Origin: Prevotella sp. E13-17
GTDB lineage: Bacteria; Bacteroidota; Bacteroidia; Bacteroidales; Bacteroidaceae
Length of the DNA stretch: 64,000 bases
Direction: 5' to 3'
Assembly (NCBI RefSeq): GCF_022024035.1
Contig: NZ_CP091787.1
Location: forward strand, 992,001 to 1,056,000
The notes under the pieces are model-generated. The model ran no database searches and was not told the DNA's origin. It saw only the letters and a list, made by a program, of their open reading frames with translations. Each line of letters begins with the position of its first letter. Position 1 is the stretch's first letter. Both the position numbers and the translations under genes were made by a program. This document shows positions 27,439 through 35,580 of this stretch, one piece after another.

Positions 27439-27601
27439 GCTGTAAATGATGGTAATATTTATTTGTTTATGATTGTTATGATTGTTAGGGCAGAGCATTC
27501 TAGGGAGACTCGGAAAAATTGAGATAGACAATGGCCGGAATGTGTTAAAGATAACACAAAGATAATTGGCGTTGATAAACATTGACTTTAATAGAGTGAA
27601 G
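27439..27601. other. Intergenic spacer with a small hairpin
   Basis: The only structure I see is a short perfect hairpin, TGTGTTA (27541-27547) with TAACACA (27552-27558). There is no T-tract, and I find no convincing terminator or TAnnTTTG promoter. Confidence 0.4.
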
Positions 27602-27904
27602 ATGAAGCAAATTTATATTGTTCTTGCAGCGATGATGCTGCTATGTCTTGCACCTATGCCTTATGGGTACTTCATGCTGGTTCGGTTTGTGACAATGATG
27701 GTATTTGGGGCCTCGGCCTATAACTATTATTCTGCGGGAAAGGCTTCTTTAGCTTGGACGTTTGTAGGCCTTGCGTTGTTGTTTCAGCCTTTCTTTAAGT
27801 TTGCACTAGGACGCGTAATCTGGAATGTTGTAGATGTTTTAGTCGCTATATTCTTGATAATCCTAGTTGTTCGAGAAAGAGAGGCTGGAAAGGAAAACGC
27901 ATAA
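27602..27904 (+). CDS. Small membrane protein, DUF6804-like
   Basis: This 100-residue protein has three hydrophobic segments. The N-terminal pattern LLCLAPMPYGYFMLVRFVTM and the later LFQPFFKFALGRVIWNVVDV resemble small bacterial membrane proteins annotated as DUF6804. I start at the ATG at 27602; a TTG at 27566 would add 12 non-hydrophobic residues. It lies 163 bases beyond the accessory operon on the same strand. Function unknown; it may be a passenger of the island. Confidence 0.65.
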   Translation: MKQIYIVLAAMMLLCLAPMPYGYFMLVRFVTMMVFGASAYNYYSAGKASLAWTFVGLALLFQPFFKFALGRVIWNVVDVLVAIFLIILVVREREAGKENA

Positions 27905-28040
27905 GTATCGTTCTTTCTCTGCCAATGGTCAAATGTCATAATAGAAACAATTGGGAGAAATTAATAATGATGCTTGCCGTTGGCGATATGTGTGAAAGCG
28001 TCTTTTGCAAGCCTTGCGGCATCGAAAGTGTGGCGAATTA

Positions 28041-28072
28041 TTTGGATATATTGTCTGATTCTCATATCTTTG
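28041..28072 (+). promoter_or_regulatory. Consensus promoter of the lipoprotein gene at 28115
   Basis: TTTG (28041-28044), 20 bases, TATCTTTG (28065-28072), giving a leader of about 37 nt. Its position argues against a coding role for the short frame that overlaps it at 27925-28239. Confidence 0.6.
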
Positions 28073-28114
28073 CAAATAGAAACATCTATTATAAACTTTT
28101 TAAGGCATATTATT

Positions 28115-28945
28115 ATGAAAAATCTATTCTACGCCTTGCTGGCATCATTGATGCTGACTTCATGTATGACACCATTCTATCAGGTGTATACTGTGAAATC
28201 GGAAAACTTAACGCAAAAGGAAAACACCTTGGCATTTGAAAACGAAGATTGCGAGGTGCTCTACAATCTTTGGTCGGAGAAAGGGTCTGTGAGTTTTGTG
28301 TTTAAAAACAAAACCGACAAAGATATTTTTATAGACATGACGCAGACTTTCTTTATAAAAGATGGTGAAGCGCACGACTATTATTTAAACAGAACATTCA
28401 CTAACCAGTCTTTCTCTTCGGTCAACGTAGGCTACAGCTACTCGGTATCAAATGCTTATGCTGTAGCGGGCAAATGGTGGCCCAATCAGTATTCCTCGGT
28501 AGCATCTTCTCTCTTCGGCATAGGTCTAAACGCTGAAAAGAAGAATGGCTTTTCATCTGGTGTAGAGACCAAGGAACAAGAGGTTATATGCATACCTGCT
28601 CATAGCTTTAAGTATATTGGAGGATATAGCATATGTGAAAAACCGGCAAGTACGTGTGATAACAAAATTGATTACCCGTCGAAAACTGCTGTCTTTGCAG
28701 ACTATAGCTTGTCAACAACACCGTTGACTTTCAAGAATCGCATCGCTTATTCTTTCGATAAGAGGCCTGCTCCCGTGACGTTTATAGAAAACTCTTTCTG
28801 GTTGGAGTCTGTGAAAAACTATTCGGAGAAAGCTGCTACAGAATTGGTGAAGGACGAGACGAAATGTGCCAGTGAGTTTTCACCCAAGAAGCGTGTGTTC
28901 AAGATTGGAGGACCCAACCAGTTCTATCTTGTCTATCGCAGATAG
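28115..28945 (+). CDS. Hypothetical lipoprotein
   Basis: I start at 28115 (MKNLFYALLASLMLTSCMTP) because it gives a clean lipoprotein signal with Cys17; the frame upstream is unlikely to be translated, as the promoter lies within it. The mature 260-residue protein has an N-terminal beta-rich part (SVSFVFKNKTDKDIFIDMTQ) that looks like an immunoglobulin-like fold for a decorated surface or periplasmic protein, and no recognised catalytic motif. It is monocistronic and converges on the CbiG-CbiF gene with only 21 bases between them. Function unknown. Confidence 0.7.
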   Translation: MKNLFYALLASLMLTSCMTPFYQVYTVKSENLTQKENTLAFENEDCEVLYNLWSEKGSVSFVFKNKTDKDIFIDMTQTFFIKDGEAHDYYLNRTFTNQSFSSVNVGYSYSVSNAYAVAGKWWPNQYSSVASSLFGIGLNAEKKNGFSSGVETKEQEVICIPAHSFKYIGGYSICEKPASTCDNKIDYPSKTAVFADYSLSTTPLTFKNRIAYSFDKRPAPVTFIENSFWLESVKNYSEKAATELVKDETKCASEFSPKKRVFKIGGPNQFYLVYRR

Positions 28946-28966
28946 AACTGGTTGGGTTGTACTTAT

Positions 28967-30814
28967 TTACGCTTCACCCTCTCGGAAGAGATGGGTGAAG
29001 TGTTTGTTGTATAGCTCAGAGAGTCCTTGGCGGTTGTCGATGGCTTCGCCCACCACGAGCATGGTGGTGAGGGTGAGGTGGTTGTCGTGGACAATGCGCG
29101 CCAGGTCTTTCAGTTGGCCGCGGAATATCTTCTGGTCGGGCCATGTGAGGTGATAGCAGGCGGCAACAGGGGTGTCCGCGGGATACTCCTGCAACAGCTG
29201 GCGCTGCACATCATCGACAATGGCGGCAGAGAGGAAGATGCACATGGTGCTCTGGCTGCGAGCCAAGAGGTGCAGCTGTTCCTTCTCGGGCATGGGTGTG
29301 CGACCTTCGCCACGGGTGAGGATGATGGTCTGACAGCGCTCGGGGATGGTGAACTGACTCTGCAACTCGGCAGCGGCAGCCAGAAACGACGAAATGCCTG
29401 GGGTGATGTGGTATGCCATGCCCTCGCGGTCGAAGAATGCCATCTGCTCTTGGATGGCACCAAAGATGCAGGGGTCGCCAGTATGCAGGCGCACGATGAA
29501 GTGGCCCTGGTTGTAGTGTTCCTTCATCAGGGCACACTGCTCATCCAGATTCATGTCGGCCGACGAGCGCACCACGGCACCAGGCTTATGGCACTCGGTC
29601 AATGCCTTGGGCACCAGCGAACCGGCATAGAGAATCAGGTCGGCACGCTCCAGCATCTTCCTGCCTCGCACACTTATTAAATCGGGATCGCCAGGGCCGG
29701 CACCAACGATCTCGATGAAGCCTCCTCGGGAGCCTCCCCCAACCCCTCCGAAGGAGGGGAGATCTGACGAACATCCATCAAGCCCCTGTGGCACTCCCCT
29801 CCTTCGGAGGGGTTGGGGGAGGCCCAGTGCTGCTGTCCAGTTCTTACCTTTGAGCTTAGTAACGACGAGCTGGCCGTGGTTAGAGCCCAGAATGGCTGCT
29901 GCTTCGCAGACGCTGGGCGTGCCCACGTGCTTCTCGACGGTGGCGCTGGGATTGGGTACGTCTATCTGAGAAAGTTCTTCGGAGGTGAAGAACACCACTT
30001 CTTTTCCTTTTTCTTTCAACAGCTGGACGAAGGGCTCATCTTGTTTGACGTCGATGGTGCAGTAGCGATGGGCGCAAGGCAGGATGCCCTGCTGGGCTAT
30101 AGCCTCGTCTATTTCATCATGGATACTCATGTAGTCTGCCGGATGATGCGCCAGACCGAAGCCGATAGTTCCAATCATGGGCACAAAGTGTAGCAGGCGG
30201 ATGCCTGCAGGGACACTGCGTATGAAGGGTGACACGATGATCACTAAATCATATTTGTTGGGGTCGGCCTCGCCGATGTCGTGGATGATGGTGACATGGT
30301 CGGGTTTGGTTGCTTCCAGATAGTCGGTGCCTTCGTCGCGTGCTTCCAGCAATAGGGCTGTTGGCTTGCGGTTGACAAAGGCAAAGATGCAGTCGTTCAT
30401 GTCTTCAATCTCGCTGGCTACGGGCCAGTTGAAACGTTTTCGGAATGTGTCGAGCGCCCACAGTCCGGCACAGTCGCTCTGAGTGGTGATGACCTCGTGG
30501 GCGCTGAGCAGAGCCGACAGCTCGCGCGTCAGGTCGTTGGCACCGCCGATATGTCCAGAGAGAACCGAAATGACATTCTGTCCCAACGAGTCGATGCAGA
30601 CCACGGCAGGGTCGGTGTGCTTGTCGGCAACAAGCGGAGCGATGGTGCGCACGCAGATGCCCATGGCACCGATAAAGATGAAGGCATCGTAGTCTTGCCA
30701 GTGGGTTGCAACAGCATTGCGACTCACGATGGCAGTGTCGCTCAGTTTCTCTTGTAGTGTGGCGGCGATGCTGGCACCAGCCTCGCTGATCTGTATGATG
30801 GCTATCTTCTGCAT
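28967..30814 (-). CDS. cbiG-cbiF: Fused cobalt-precorrin-5A hydrolase / precorrin-4 C11-methyltransferase (CbiG-CbiF)
   Basis: This 615-residue protein joins two consecutive steps of anaerobic corrin synthesis. Residues 1 to about 325 are CbiG, which opens the delta-lactone of cobalt-precorrin-5A: IFIGAMGICVRTIAPLV, VLSGHIGGANDLTREL and the GIGFRK-related C-terminal lobe. From about 364 it is CbiF/CobM, an SAM-dependent methyltransferase: FIEIVGAGPGDPDLISVRG and RLHTGDPCIFGAIQEQM. The linker (about 330-363) is encoded by two inverted copies of a 29-base GC-rich repeat (29733-29761 and 29794-29822), translated as residues rich in Pro, Arg and Gly. The gene overlaps the CbiE-CbiT gene by 13 bases and is the last of the operon that begins with DUF4252 and sigma-factor genes. 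Confidence 0.93.
   Translation of the reverse strand: MQKIAIIQISEAGASIAATLQEKLSDTAIVSRNAVATHWQDYDAFIFIGAMGICVRTIAPLVADKHTDPAVVCIDSLGQNVISVLSGHIGGANDLTRELSALLSAHEVITTQSDCAGLWALDTFRKRFNWPVASEIEDMNDCIFAFVNRKPTALLLEARDEGTDYLEATKPDHVTIIHDIGEADPNKYDLVIIVSPFIRSVPAGIRLLHFVPMIGTIGFGLAHHPADYMSIHDEIDEAIAQQGILPCAHRYCTIDVKQDEPFVQLLKEKGKEVVFFTSEELSQIDVPNPSATVEKHVGTPSVCEAAAILGSNHGQLVVTKLKGKNWTAALGLPQPLRRRGVPQGLDGCSSDLPSFGGVGGGSRGGFIEIVGAGPGDPDLISVRGRKMLERADLILYAGSLVPKALTECHKPGAVVRSSADMNLDEQCALMKEHYNQGHFIVRLHTGDPCIFGAIQEQMAFFDREGMAYHITPGISSFLAAAAELQSQFTIPERCQTIILTRGEGRTPMPEKEQLHLLARSQSTMCIFLSAAIVDDVQRQLLQEYPADTPVAACYHLTWPDQKIFRGQLKDLARIVHDNHLTLTTMLVVGEAIDNRQGLSELYNKHFTHLFREGEA
29733..29822. repeat. Perfect 29-bp inverted repeat pair inside the CbiG-CbiF linker
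   Basis: Bases 29733-29761 are the exact reverse complement of 29794-29822, with 32 bases between. Each arm contains the smaller palindrome CCCCTCCGAAGGAGGGG. The whole block is in frame and forms the linker of the fusion protein. It is the most complete pair of the GC-rich repeat family found in this window. Confidence 0.9.
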
Positions 30815-32031
30815 TTCAGTATGGTGATAGGGTGATGATCGTTGAGTTGAATATAGAGTGGTGGGTCTTGGCGAAGACCGAGTTCACGGCAGGCCTCGTC
30901 CCACAGTTGATGACTATCGGTGATGACACGGGGCGCTTTGACGCTGTTCATCACGATGATGCCATTGGGAGCAAGCACGGTGAGCACCTTCTGCATGATT
31001 TCCTTGAGATGACCACCATGACCGCCGATGAAGACGGCATCGGGGGAAGTGAGAGGTGAGAGGTGAGAGGTGAGAAAGTCCCCTATGTGGATGTTGATGC
31101 CGGGGGCTCCGAAATGGTGCATGTTTTCTTGGATGATGGTCTCGCACTCAGGACGAATCTCGAAGGCTTCAACCTGAAGGTGCGGAAACAGCAGACGGGC
31201 CTCGATGCTGACACTTCCTGTGCAGGCACCGATGTCCCACAGTGTGTGGCGATGCCCCAGATCGAGCGCTTGAAGGGTCAGGAGACGTATGGGCATCTTG
31301 GTGATCATCTTCTCACGACCGTCGAGCAGTGCAAATGCGCTGTCGGGGAGACCCATGCCCAGGAGACCCACCCCCAGCCCCTCCCTGCGAGGGAGGGGAG
31401 TTGTTAGGATTAGGCAGTTGGGTGTGGAGAAATCCTTCTTTGCGGCTTCCTCGAGGGAGCATGTGCTGACAGTTTCTAATTGAGGATTGCCAAGATGCTC
31501 GCCGATATTCATAATATAATTATTGTAGCCATACTCCAGCATGCGCTGGGCTATAGCTGTAGGTGTGTGCTCGCGGTCGGTGAGGATGCCAATCTTCTCG
31601 GTCCGTTCAATCAGTGCACGGTCGAACTGGGGCCAGGGTCGTCCTGTCAGCGAGACGATGCGCATGTCGTGATAGGGCAGCAGCAGACGGTGGGCCAACA
31701 GCTGAAGCGAGTTGAAGGCGGGATAGACCAATAGCTCGGCATCGGGCATCTCGCGGCGGATGGTGTTGGCAAAACCAAAGAACAGTGGGTCGCCGCTGGC
31801 AAAGATGATCACTTGGGTTGCAAAGGCACGGTACTGTTCGAATACGTTGTCCAAGGGAATGGTGATGTCTATCCATTCAGCATCGGCAGGCAGCAGTGGA
31901 GCTACTATCTCGTGATGACGACGACCGCCCGAGAAGATCTTGCCTTGACGAATGATATCCAGCACCTCTGGCGGAAACCAGGGGGCTGGATGATCGGTGA
32001 TACCTATGACGATAAAACTGGCTCGCTTCAT
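30802..32031 (-). CDS. cbiET: Fused cobalt-precorrin-7 C5-methyltransferase / C15-methyltransferase decarboxylase (CbiE-CbiT, CobL-like)
   Basis: This 409-residue protein methylates C5 and C15 and decarboxylates the C12 acetate side chain of precorrin-7. Residues 1 to about 205 are CbiE: ASGDPLFFGFANTIRREMP and VSLTGRPWPQFDRALI. From about 222 it is CbiT, a Rossmann SAM methyltransferase: TLWDIGACTGSVSIEARLL and VEAFEIRPECE. A GC-rich palindromic repeat (31367-31400) encodes the linker TTPLPRREGLGVG. The start lies 12 bases after the DUF4252 gene stop, so it is read from the same transcript; its stop overlaps the CbiG-CbiF start. Confidence 0.94.
   Translation of the reverse strand: MKRASFIVIGITDHPAPWFPPEVLDIIRQGKIFSGGRRHHEIVAPLLPADAEWIDITIPLDNVFEQYRAFATQVIIFASGDPLFFGFANTIRREMPDAELLVYPAFNSLQLLAHRLLLPYHDMRIVSLTGRPWPQFDRALIERTEKIGILTDREHTPTAIAQRMLEYGYNNYIMNIGEHLGNPQLETVSTCSLEEAAKKDFSTPNCLILTTPLPRREGLGVGLLGMGLPDSAFALLDGREKMITKMPIRLLTLQALDLGHRHTLWDIGACTGSVSIEARLLFPHLQVEAFEIRPECETIIQENMHHFGAPGINIHIGDFLTSHLSPLTSPDAVFIGGHGGHLKEIMQKVLTVLAPNGIIVMNSVKAPRVITDSHQLWDEACRELGLRQDPPLYIQLNDHHPITILKCRR
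31367..31400. repeat. GC-rich palindromic repeat in the CbiE-CbiT linker
   Basis: CCCCTCCC (31378-31385) and GGGAGGGG (31391-31398) form an 8-bp palindrome, preceded by CCCACCCCCAG. It is in frame. Confidence 0.8.
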
Positions 32032-32043
32032 AGTGCTGATGTG

Positions 32044-32511
32044 TTATTTTGCCATCTTCATCACATCGTCGAGGGTGAAATGTCCGGAGAAGACCAACAG
32101 CGTGAGCTCTTTGCCATCCTCGACCTGCATGAGGACTGCCGACTGCCCTTTGTCAATGTGGTGGAAAATGTTGACCTTGCTATCGTCTTCGTTGACCTGC
32201 ATCAGCAGCTCGTATTTGCCGTTATCCCTGATGGTCTTGACTTCGCCCTTCAGTTTCTTGGAGGTGGAGGCATCTTCGCTGGTGATGATCTGAATGCCAG
32301 TCAGCTTGTCGGTCAGCGTCTTGATGTCAATGCCAGGGACGGAGGGAGTCGCATTTTTGCCGGCCAGTCCCAGCATGTATTTCGAGATGTAAACGTAGGT
32401 GACGTTCTTGGCATCGGCATATTTTTCGAATGCCTTAACCTGGGCGTTGGCACCAAGGCTGCACAGGGCAACCACAGTACACAGTATGAATCGTATCATT
32501 GCTTGTTTCAT
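32044..32511 (-). CDS. DUF4252 family secreted protein
   Basis: This 155-residue protein has a signal peptide (MKQAMIRFILCTVVALCSLG then ANAQ) and a DUF4252 domain: FEKYADAKNVTYVYISKYML near the start and LTLLVFSGHFTLDDVMKMAK at the end. The family is common in Bacteroidetes next to ECF sigma factor genes, with unknown function. The last gene of the sigma/anti-sigma group, it precedes cbiET by 12 bases. It is a paralogue of the product of 33421-33945. Confidence 0.85.
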   Translation of the reverse strand: MKQAMIRFILCTVVALCSLGANAQVKAFEKYADAKNVTYVYISKYMLGLAGKNATPSVPGIDIKTLTDKLTGIQIITSEDASTSKKLKGEVKTIRDNGKYELLMQVNEDDSKVNIFHHIDKGQSAVLMQVEDGKELTLLVFSGHFTLDDVMKMAK

Positions 32512-32512
32512 A

Positions 32513-32914
32513 TTATTTCAAGGTGTTTAATTGTTCGTTTAATGTTTGTTCTGTCTTGTCGCTCAGCGCCTTTGCCTTCTCCAAGTGTCCTAAGCCGCGA
32601 TTCAGATTGACGGCCAGTAGTGTGAGGGCACGCTGCGCTTCCTGTTGAGCTTTGATGGGATCCTGGTAGGTGTCTTGTTCGGCCAGATTCTGATACTTGT
32701 CTTGACGCAGCAAGTGGAATCCCACGCCAAAGACAAGGACAATGCTGGCAGCGATGGCTGCGGGGCGCACCACATGGGCAAAGAGTCTGCGACGCTTGGC
32801 GCGCTGCTGTGACTTCTCCTGCTGTTCCCATTGGTCAATCTTGGTTGAGAGACGTTCTGAGAGTCCTTCAGGAATGGGAATCTGTTCGAGTTCTTTCCAA
32901 TTCAGTTGGTCCAT
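32513..32914 (-). CDS. Probable anti-sigma factor, membrane-bound
   Basis: This 133-residue protein has an N-terminal cytoplasmic part (MDQLNWKELEQIPIPEGL), one membrane helix at about 49-69 (RPAAIAASIVLVFGVGFHLL) and a short periplasmic helical region. It overlaps the sigma factor gene by 13 bases and lies one base before the DUF4252 gene. Position, topology and size fit an anti-sigma factor that holds the ECF sigma at the membrane; I do not see a zinc-binding HxxxCxxC motif, so assignment rests on context. Confidence 0.65.
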   Translation of the reverse strand: MDQLNWKELEQIPIPEGLSERLSTKIDQWEQQEKSQQRAKRRRLFAHVVRPAAIAASIVLVFGVGFHLLRQDKYQNLAEQDTYQDPIKAQQEAQRALTLLAVNLNRGLGHLEKAKALSDKTEQTLNEQLNTLK

Positions 32915-33414
32915 GTCTTAGTGATATTTTGAAATTGCTGTTTCAGTTTCTTCTTGGCTCGCATCACGATGATGCGGATGTTGCCCTGCGTGAGTCCGGT
33001 GTCGCGTTCAATCTCCTCGTAGGAGCGCGCCTCCACTTCGTGCAGCTGAATCATCAGAGCCTCTTTGGGCGGTAGCTGACGGATGAGCCCGTCAAGCCGT
33101 TGCACTGCATCGCGGGCGTCAAGCTGGCAGTCGAGGCTTCGCTCGTCGGGTGGCCCGTCATCGTGTCGCAGTTCTGCCGAGGTGTCCGGTCGCCGTTGTC
33201 GCCGTTGATCCACGAACAGGTGGCGGAGCATGGTCACGAGATAACCCTCGCTCTGGGCCTCGGGTGGCAGCTCATTGCGCTTCTGCCACAGTTTCAGGTA
33301 GAAATCCTGAAGCAAGTCTTCGGCATCCTGCGCTTGTCCGGTGAGGTGAAAGGCCACCCGGTAGAGCAACCGGTGGTGGGGCATGAACCGTTGTTTGAAC
33401 TCCTTTGCGTCCAT
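32902..33414 (-). CDS. ECF-type RNA polymerase sigma factor
   Basis: This 170-residue sigma-70 family protein has region 2 (FHLTGQAQDAEDLLQDFYLK, then LWQKR) and region 4 (ARSYEEIERDTGLTQGNIRI) with the -35-binding helix near the C-terminus. The gene follows a DUF4252 gene by six bases and is followed by the anti-sigma gene. The operon promoter at 34026-34053 has an ECF-like AAC-N17-CGT form, so autoregulation is likely. What it responds to is not visible; DUF4252 partners suggest an envelope cue. Confidence 0.92.
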   Translation of the reverse strand: MDAKEFKQRFMPHHRLLYRVAFHLTGQAQDAEDLLQDFYLKLWQKRNELPPEAQSEGYLVTMLRHLFVDQRRQRRPDTSAELRHDDGPPDERSLDCQLDARDAVQRLDGLIRQLPPKEALMIQLHEVEARSYEEIERDTGLTQGNIRIIVMRAKKKLKQQFQNITKTWTN

Positions 33415-33420
33415 GACGGG

Positions 33421-33945
33421 CTATTCGGCTTTATCTTCGTCTTGTTCCATCAGTTTGGCAAGGTCCAGCTTGCCCTTGATGATAACCAGTGATACCTCTT
33501 TTTTCTCTTCGGCCAGGATGACAAAGATTTTGTTCCTGCCACTGTTGTTCTGACAGATTTTTACGCGCTCGCCATCTTCGTTGGCACTGACCAGCACCTC
33601 CCAGTCTTTGCCAGTGGTGAGAGCTTGTGCATCCGCTGCCAGTTGCTCGCCAGCTTTCTCCTCTTCACAGGTAAACACATCGACAGAGCTGATGTTTTTC
33701 AGAATGTCGCCCGACTTGTCGCCGATGTTTATGTTGTTGCCAATATGAAGTCCCTCGTTATTGTGTGATGCCAGCTTGATCATGAACTTGGGGATGTGGA
33801 TATGCGTCACGCCGTCGATTTTTGACAGACTCTTGAAACTCTTGGCCTGAGCGTTGACGGTGATGCAGGCCAATACCAGTGCTACGCAGACAGCCAGTGC
33901 CTTAACATTTCTCCATGATACATACTTGATAAATGAGTGTTTCAT
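33421..33945 (-). CDS. DUF4252 family secreted protein, first gene of the sigma operon
   Basis: This 174-residue protein has a signal peptide ending at VNAQA and a DUF4252 domain: SLSKIDGVTHIHIPKFMIKL and KKEVSLVIIKGKLDLAKLME. It is the first gene of the run DUF4252, sigma, anti-sigma, DUF4252, cbiET, cbiG-cbiF. Placement ahead of the sigma factor is unusual for a target gene and suggests a role in sensing or a strong output. Function unknown. Confidence 0.85.
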   Translation of the reverse strand: MKHSFIKYVSWRNVKALAVCVALVLACITVNAQAKSFKSLSKIDGVTHIHIPKFMIKLASHNNEGLHIGNNINIGDKSGDILKNISSVDVFTCEEEKAGEQLAADAQALTTGKDWEVLVSANEDGERVKICQNNSGRNKIFVILAEEKKEVSLVIIKGKLDLAKLMEQDEDKAE

Positions 33946-34025
33946 TGTTGTTTGGATGTTTTAATGATTGACTTTTGTTTTCTGTTCTCCAAGAGCGTCA
34001 TCGATGAACCCTTCTATTAGTACAT

Positions 34026-34053
34026 ACGGAAAAACCTTTGAGGCTGTTACAAG
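34026..34053 (-). promoter_or_regulatory. Possible ECF-sigma promoter of the DUF4252/sigma operon
   Basis: On the minus strand CTTGTAAC (34046-34053) is followed after 17 bases by CGTA (34025-34028). AAC/CGT pairs at 16-17 bases are typical of ECF sigma promoters. No TAnnTTTG box is found nearby, which favours control by the operon's own sigma factor. The leader is about 75 nt. Confidence 0.45.
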
Positions 34054-34071
34054 AAAAAAGCATTTTTTTGC

Positions 34072-35508
34072 TTAAAGATCACGACCGGGGGCGAGCTGCT
34101 CGGCATCATCATAGGTAAGAATGGCGTTGCAGAGCGTGGCAGCGAGGTTGCTGCCGCCCTTGCGCCCCTCGACAATCAGTTTGGGAATGTGGCGCAACGT
34201 CTTGACGGCATGCTTGCTCTCGCACACATGCACAAAACCAACGGGGGCGGCGATGATGCCAGCAGGGCGAAGCTTGCCCTTGTGGACCAGGTCGCAGATC
34301 TCGAAGAGTGCCGTTGGGGCATTGCCTACCACATAGAGTGCCTCGGGATACTGCTCGGCAGCCTGTTGCATACAAGCCTGACTGCGTGTGATGCCCTTTT
34401 CCTGGGCAATCTGTTTGGTCTTGGAATCGTTGATGTAGCAGTGTACCTGAATGCCCAAGCGGTCTAATGCTCCTTTGCGGATGCCACTGGCAGCCATCGT
34501 GACATCGGTGACGATGTGCTTCAGGGTGCCGTCTTTTACCTTATTATATATTAGCTCGGTGGCACGGTCGTCCATCCACAGACAGTCTTCCATGGTGAAA
34601 TCAACGGTGGTGTGGATGGCGTGTAGCAATGGCCACAGACGCCAGCGGGGCACATCGGGGTGCTTCATCTCGGAAAGAATGGTGCGGAAGCTTTCCATCA
34701 TGATAGACTGGCCGGGCTTTACGTCTTCCTGCTTCTCCTCGCGGTAGTACCCGCGTGGTGTAATAAAGATCTTACGCCCCTCGCCCTTTGGAGAGGGGAC
34801 GGGGGTGAGGCTTATATACGACTGGGAGTTGCCGATCAGTACGACGGTGAACATATCGACATCTTCGGGGTCGAAGGCACCGAGAGTGGTCACCTTCACC
34901 TGCTGATCCTCGCGGCCAGCCTGACGCACATAGCCCACGGGCGTGTCGGCACTGCGCTCCTGAAGAAAGAGCTCTTGCAGGCGATAGAGCTGCCAGTAGC
35001 GCCCATGCGACTTGGGGTTGTAGATGGCAGTGACAAAGTCGCCAACAGCAGCTGCACGGATGCGGCGCTCAATCAGCGACCATGGTGTCATGAGATCGCT
35101 CAGCGAGATGATGCACATGTCGTGACCGATAGGGGCACCCAACAGCGAGGCTGCTTTCTGAAAGGCAGAGATGCCCGGCAGGACGGTCACTTCGATATCA
35201 TTGGCAGCCTGTTCGTGTCGCATTTCGTAAATGAGCGGCGCCATGCCATAGATGCCGGCATCGCCACTGGAGATGACCACAACAACCTTCTCTTGCATGG
35301 CCAACTGAAAAGCCATCTCGGCGCGCTCGCGCTCTTTCTTCATGCCGGTATCCACACACTCACAACCTTCTTTCAGATGTGACTCGACAAACTGGAAGTA
35401 GTATTTATAGCCTACCACCGCGTCGGCCTGACTCACTGCATGCAGTACGGCAGGCGTCATATCCTCGGGACTACCAGGGCCTAAGCCCGCAATGATTATT
35501 TTCTTCAT
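34072..35508 (-). CDS. cbiH-cbiC: Fused precorrin-3B C17-methyltransferase / precorrin-8X methylmutase (CbiH-CbiC, CobJ-CobH)
   Basis: This 478-residue fusion carries out ring contraction with C17 methylation (CbiH/CobJ) and the final C11-to-C12 methyl shift (CbiC/CobH). Residues 1 to about 240 are the methyltransferase: IIIAGLGPGSPEDMTPAVL, VVVISSGDAGIYGMAPLIYE. From about 275 it is CbiC: TTVDFTMEDCLWMDDRATEL and APVGFVHVCESKHAVKTL with the conserved His. The linker includes a GC-rich repeat (34777-34798) read as TPVPSPKGEG. I start at 35508, at MKKIIIAG, because the methyltransferase begins there; the frame runs open to 37185, but that is antisense to cobU and cobT. Its start is 8 bases from a -7 box, so the mRNA may be almost leaderless. 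Confidence 0.94.
   Translation of the reverse strand: MKKIIIAGLGPGSPEDMTPAVLHAVSQADAVVGYKYYFQFVESHLKEGCECVDTGMKKERERAEMAFQLAMQEKVVVVISSGDAGIYGMAPLIYEMRHEQAANDIEVTVLPGISAFQKAASLLGAPIGHDMCIISLSDLMTPWSLIERRIRAAAVGDFVTAIYNPKSHGRYWQLYRLQELFLQERSADTPVGYVRQAGREDQQVKVTTLGAFDPEDVDMFTVVLIGNSQSYISLTPVPSPKGEGRKIFITPRGYYREEKQEDVKPGQSIMMESFRTILSEMKHPDVPRWRLWPLLHAIHTTVDFTMEDCLWMDDRATELIYNKVKDGTLKHIVTDVTMAASGIRKGALDRLGIQVHCYINDSKTKQIAQEKGITRSQACMQQAAEQYPEALYVVGNAPTALFEICDLVHKGKLRPAGIIAAPVGFVHVCESKHAVKTLRHIPKLIVEGRKGGSNLAATLCNAILTYDDAEQLAPGRDL
34777..34798. repeat. GC-rich palindromic repeat inside cbiH-cbiC
   Basis: CCCCTCGCCCTTTGGAGAGGGG, an imperfect palindrome followed by GACGGGGGTGAGG. It is a variant of the family and in frame at the domain junction. 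Confidence 0.65.
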
Positions 35509-35511
35509 ATT

Positions 35512-35548
35512 GCTTGCAAAGATACAAAAAATGATTAACTTTGCAAGC
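35512..35548. promoter_or_regulatory. Palindromic bidirectional promoter between cbiH-cbiC and cobU
   Basis: A perfect 10-bp inverted repeat, GCTTGCAAAG (35512-35521) and CTTTGCAAGC (35539-35548), contains two interleaved promoters. Plus: CTTG 35513-35516, 19 bases, TAACTTTG 35536-35543. Minus: CTTG 35544-35547, 19 bases, TATCTTTG 35517-35524. Each arm supplies the -33 of one promoter and the -7 of the other. Confidence 0.6.
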
Positions 35549-35580
35549 AAAAAGCATAAAAGAATCATTTTTACAGGGCA

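Noticed and set aside
27925..28239. 104-codon frame overlapping the lipoprotein gene start
   Set aside because: A consensus promoter for the lipoprotein lies inside it, and it has no signal or motif.
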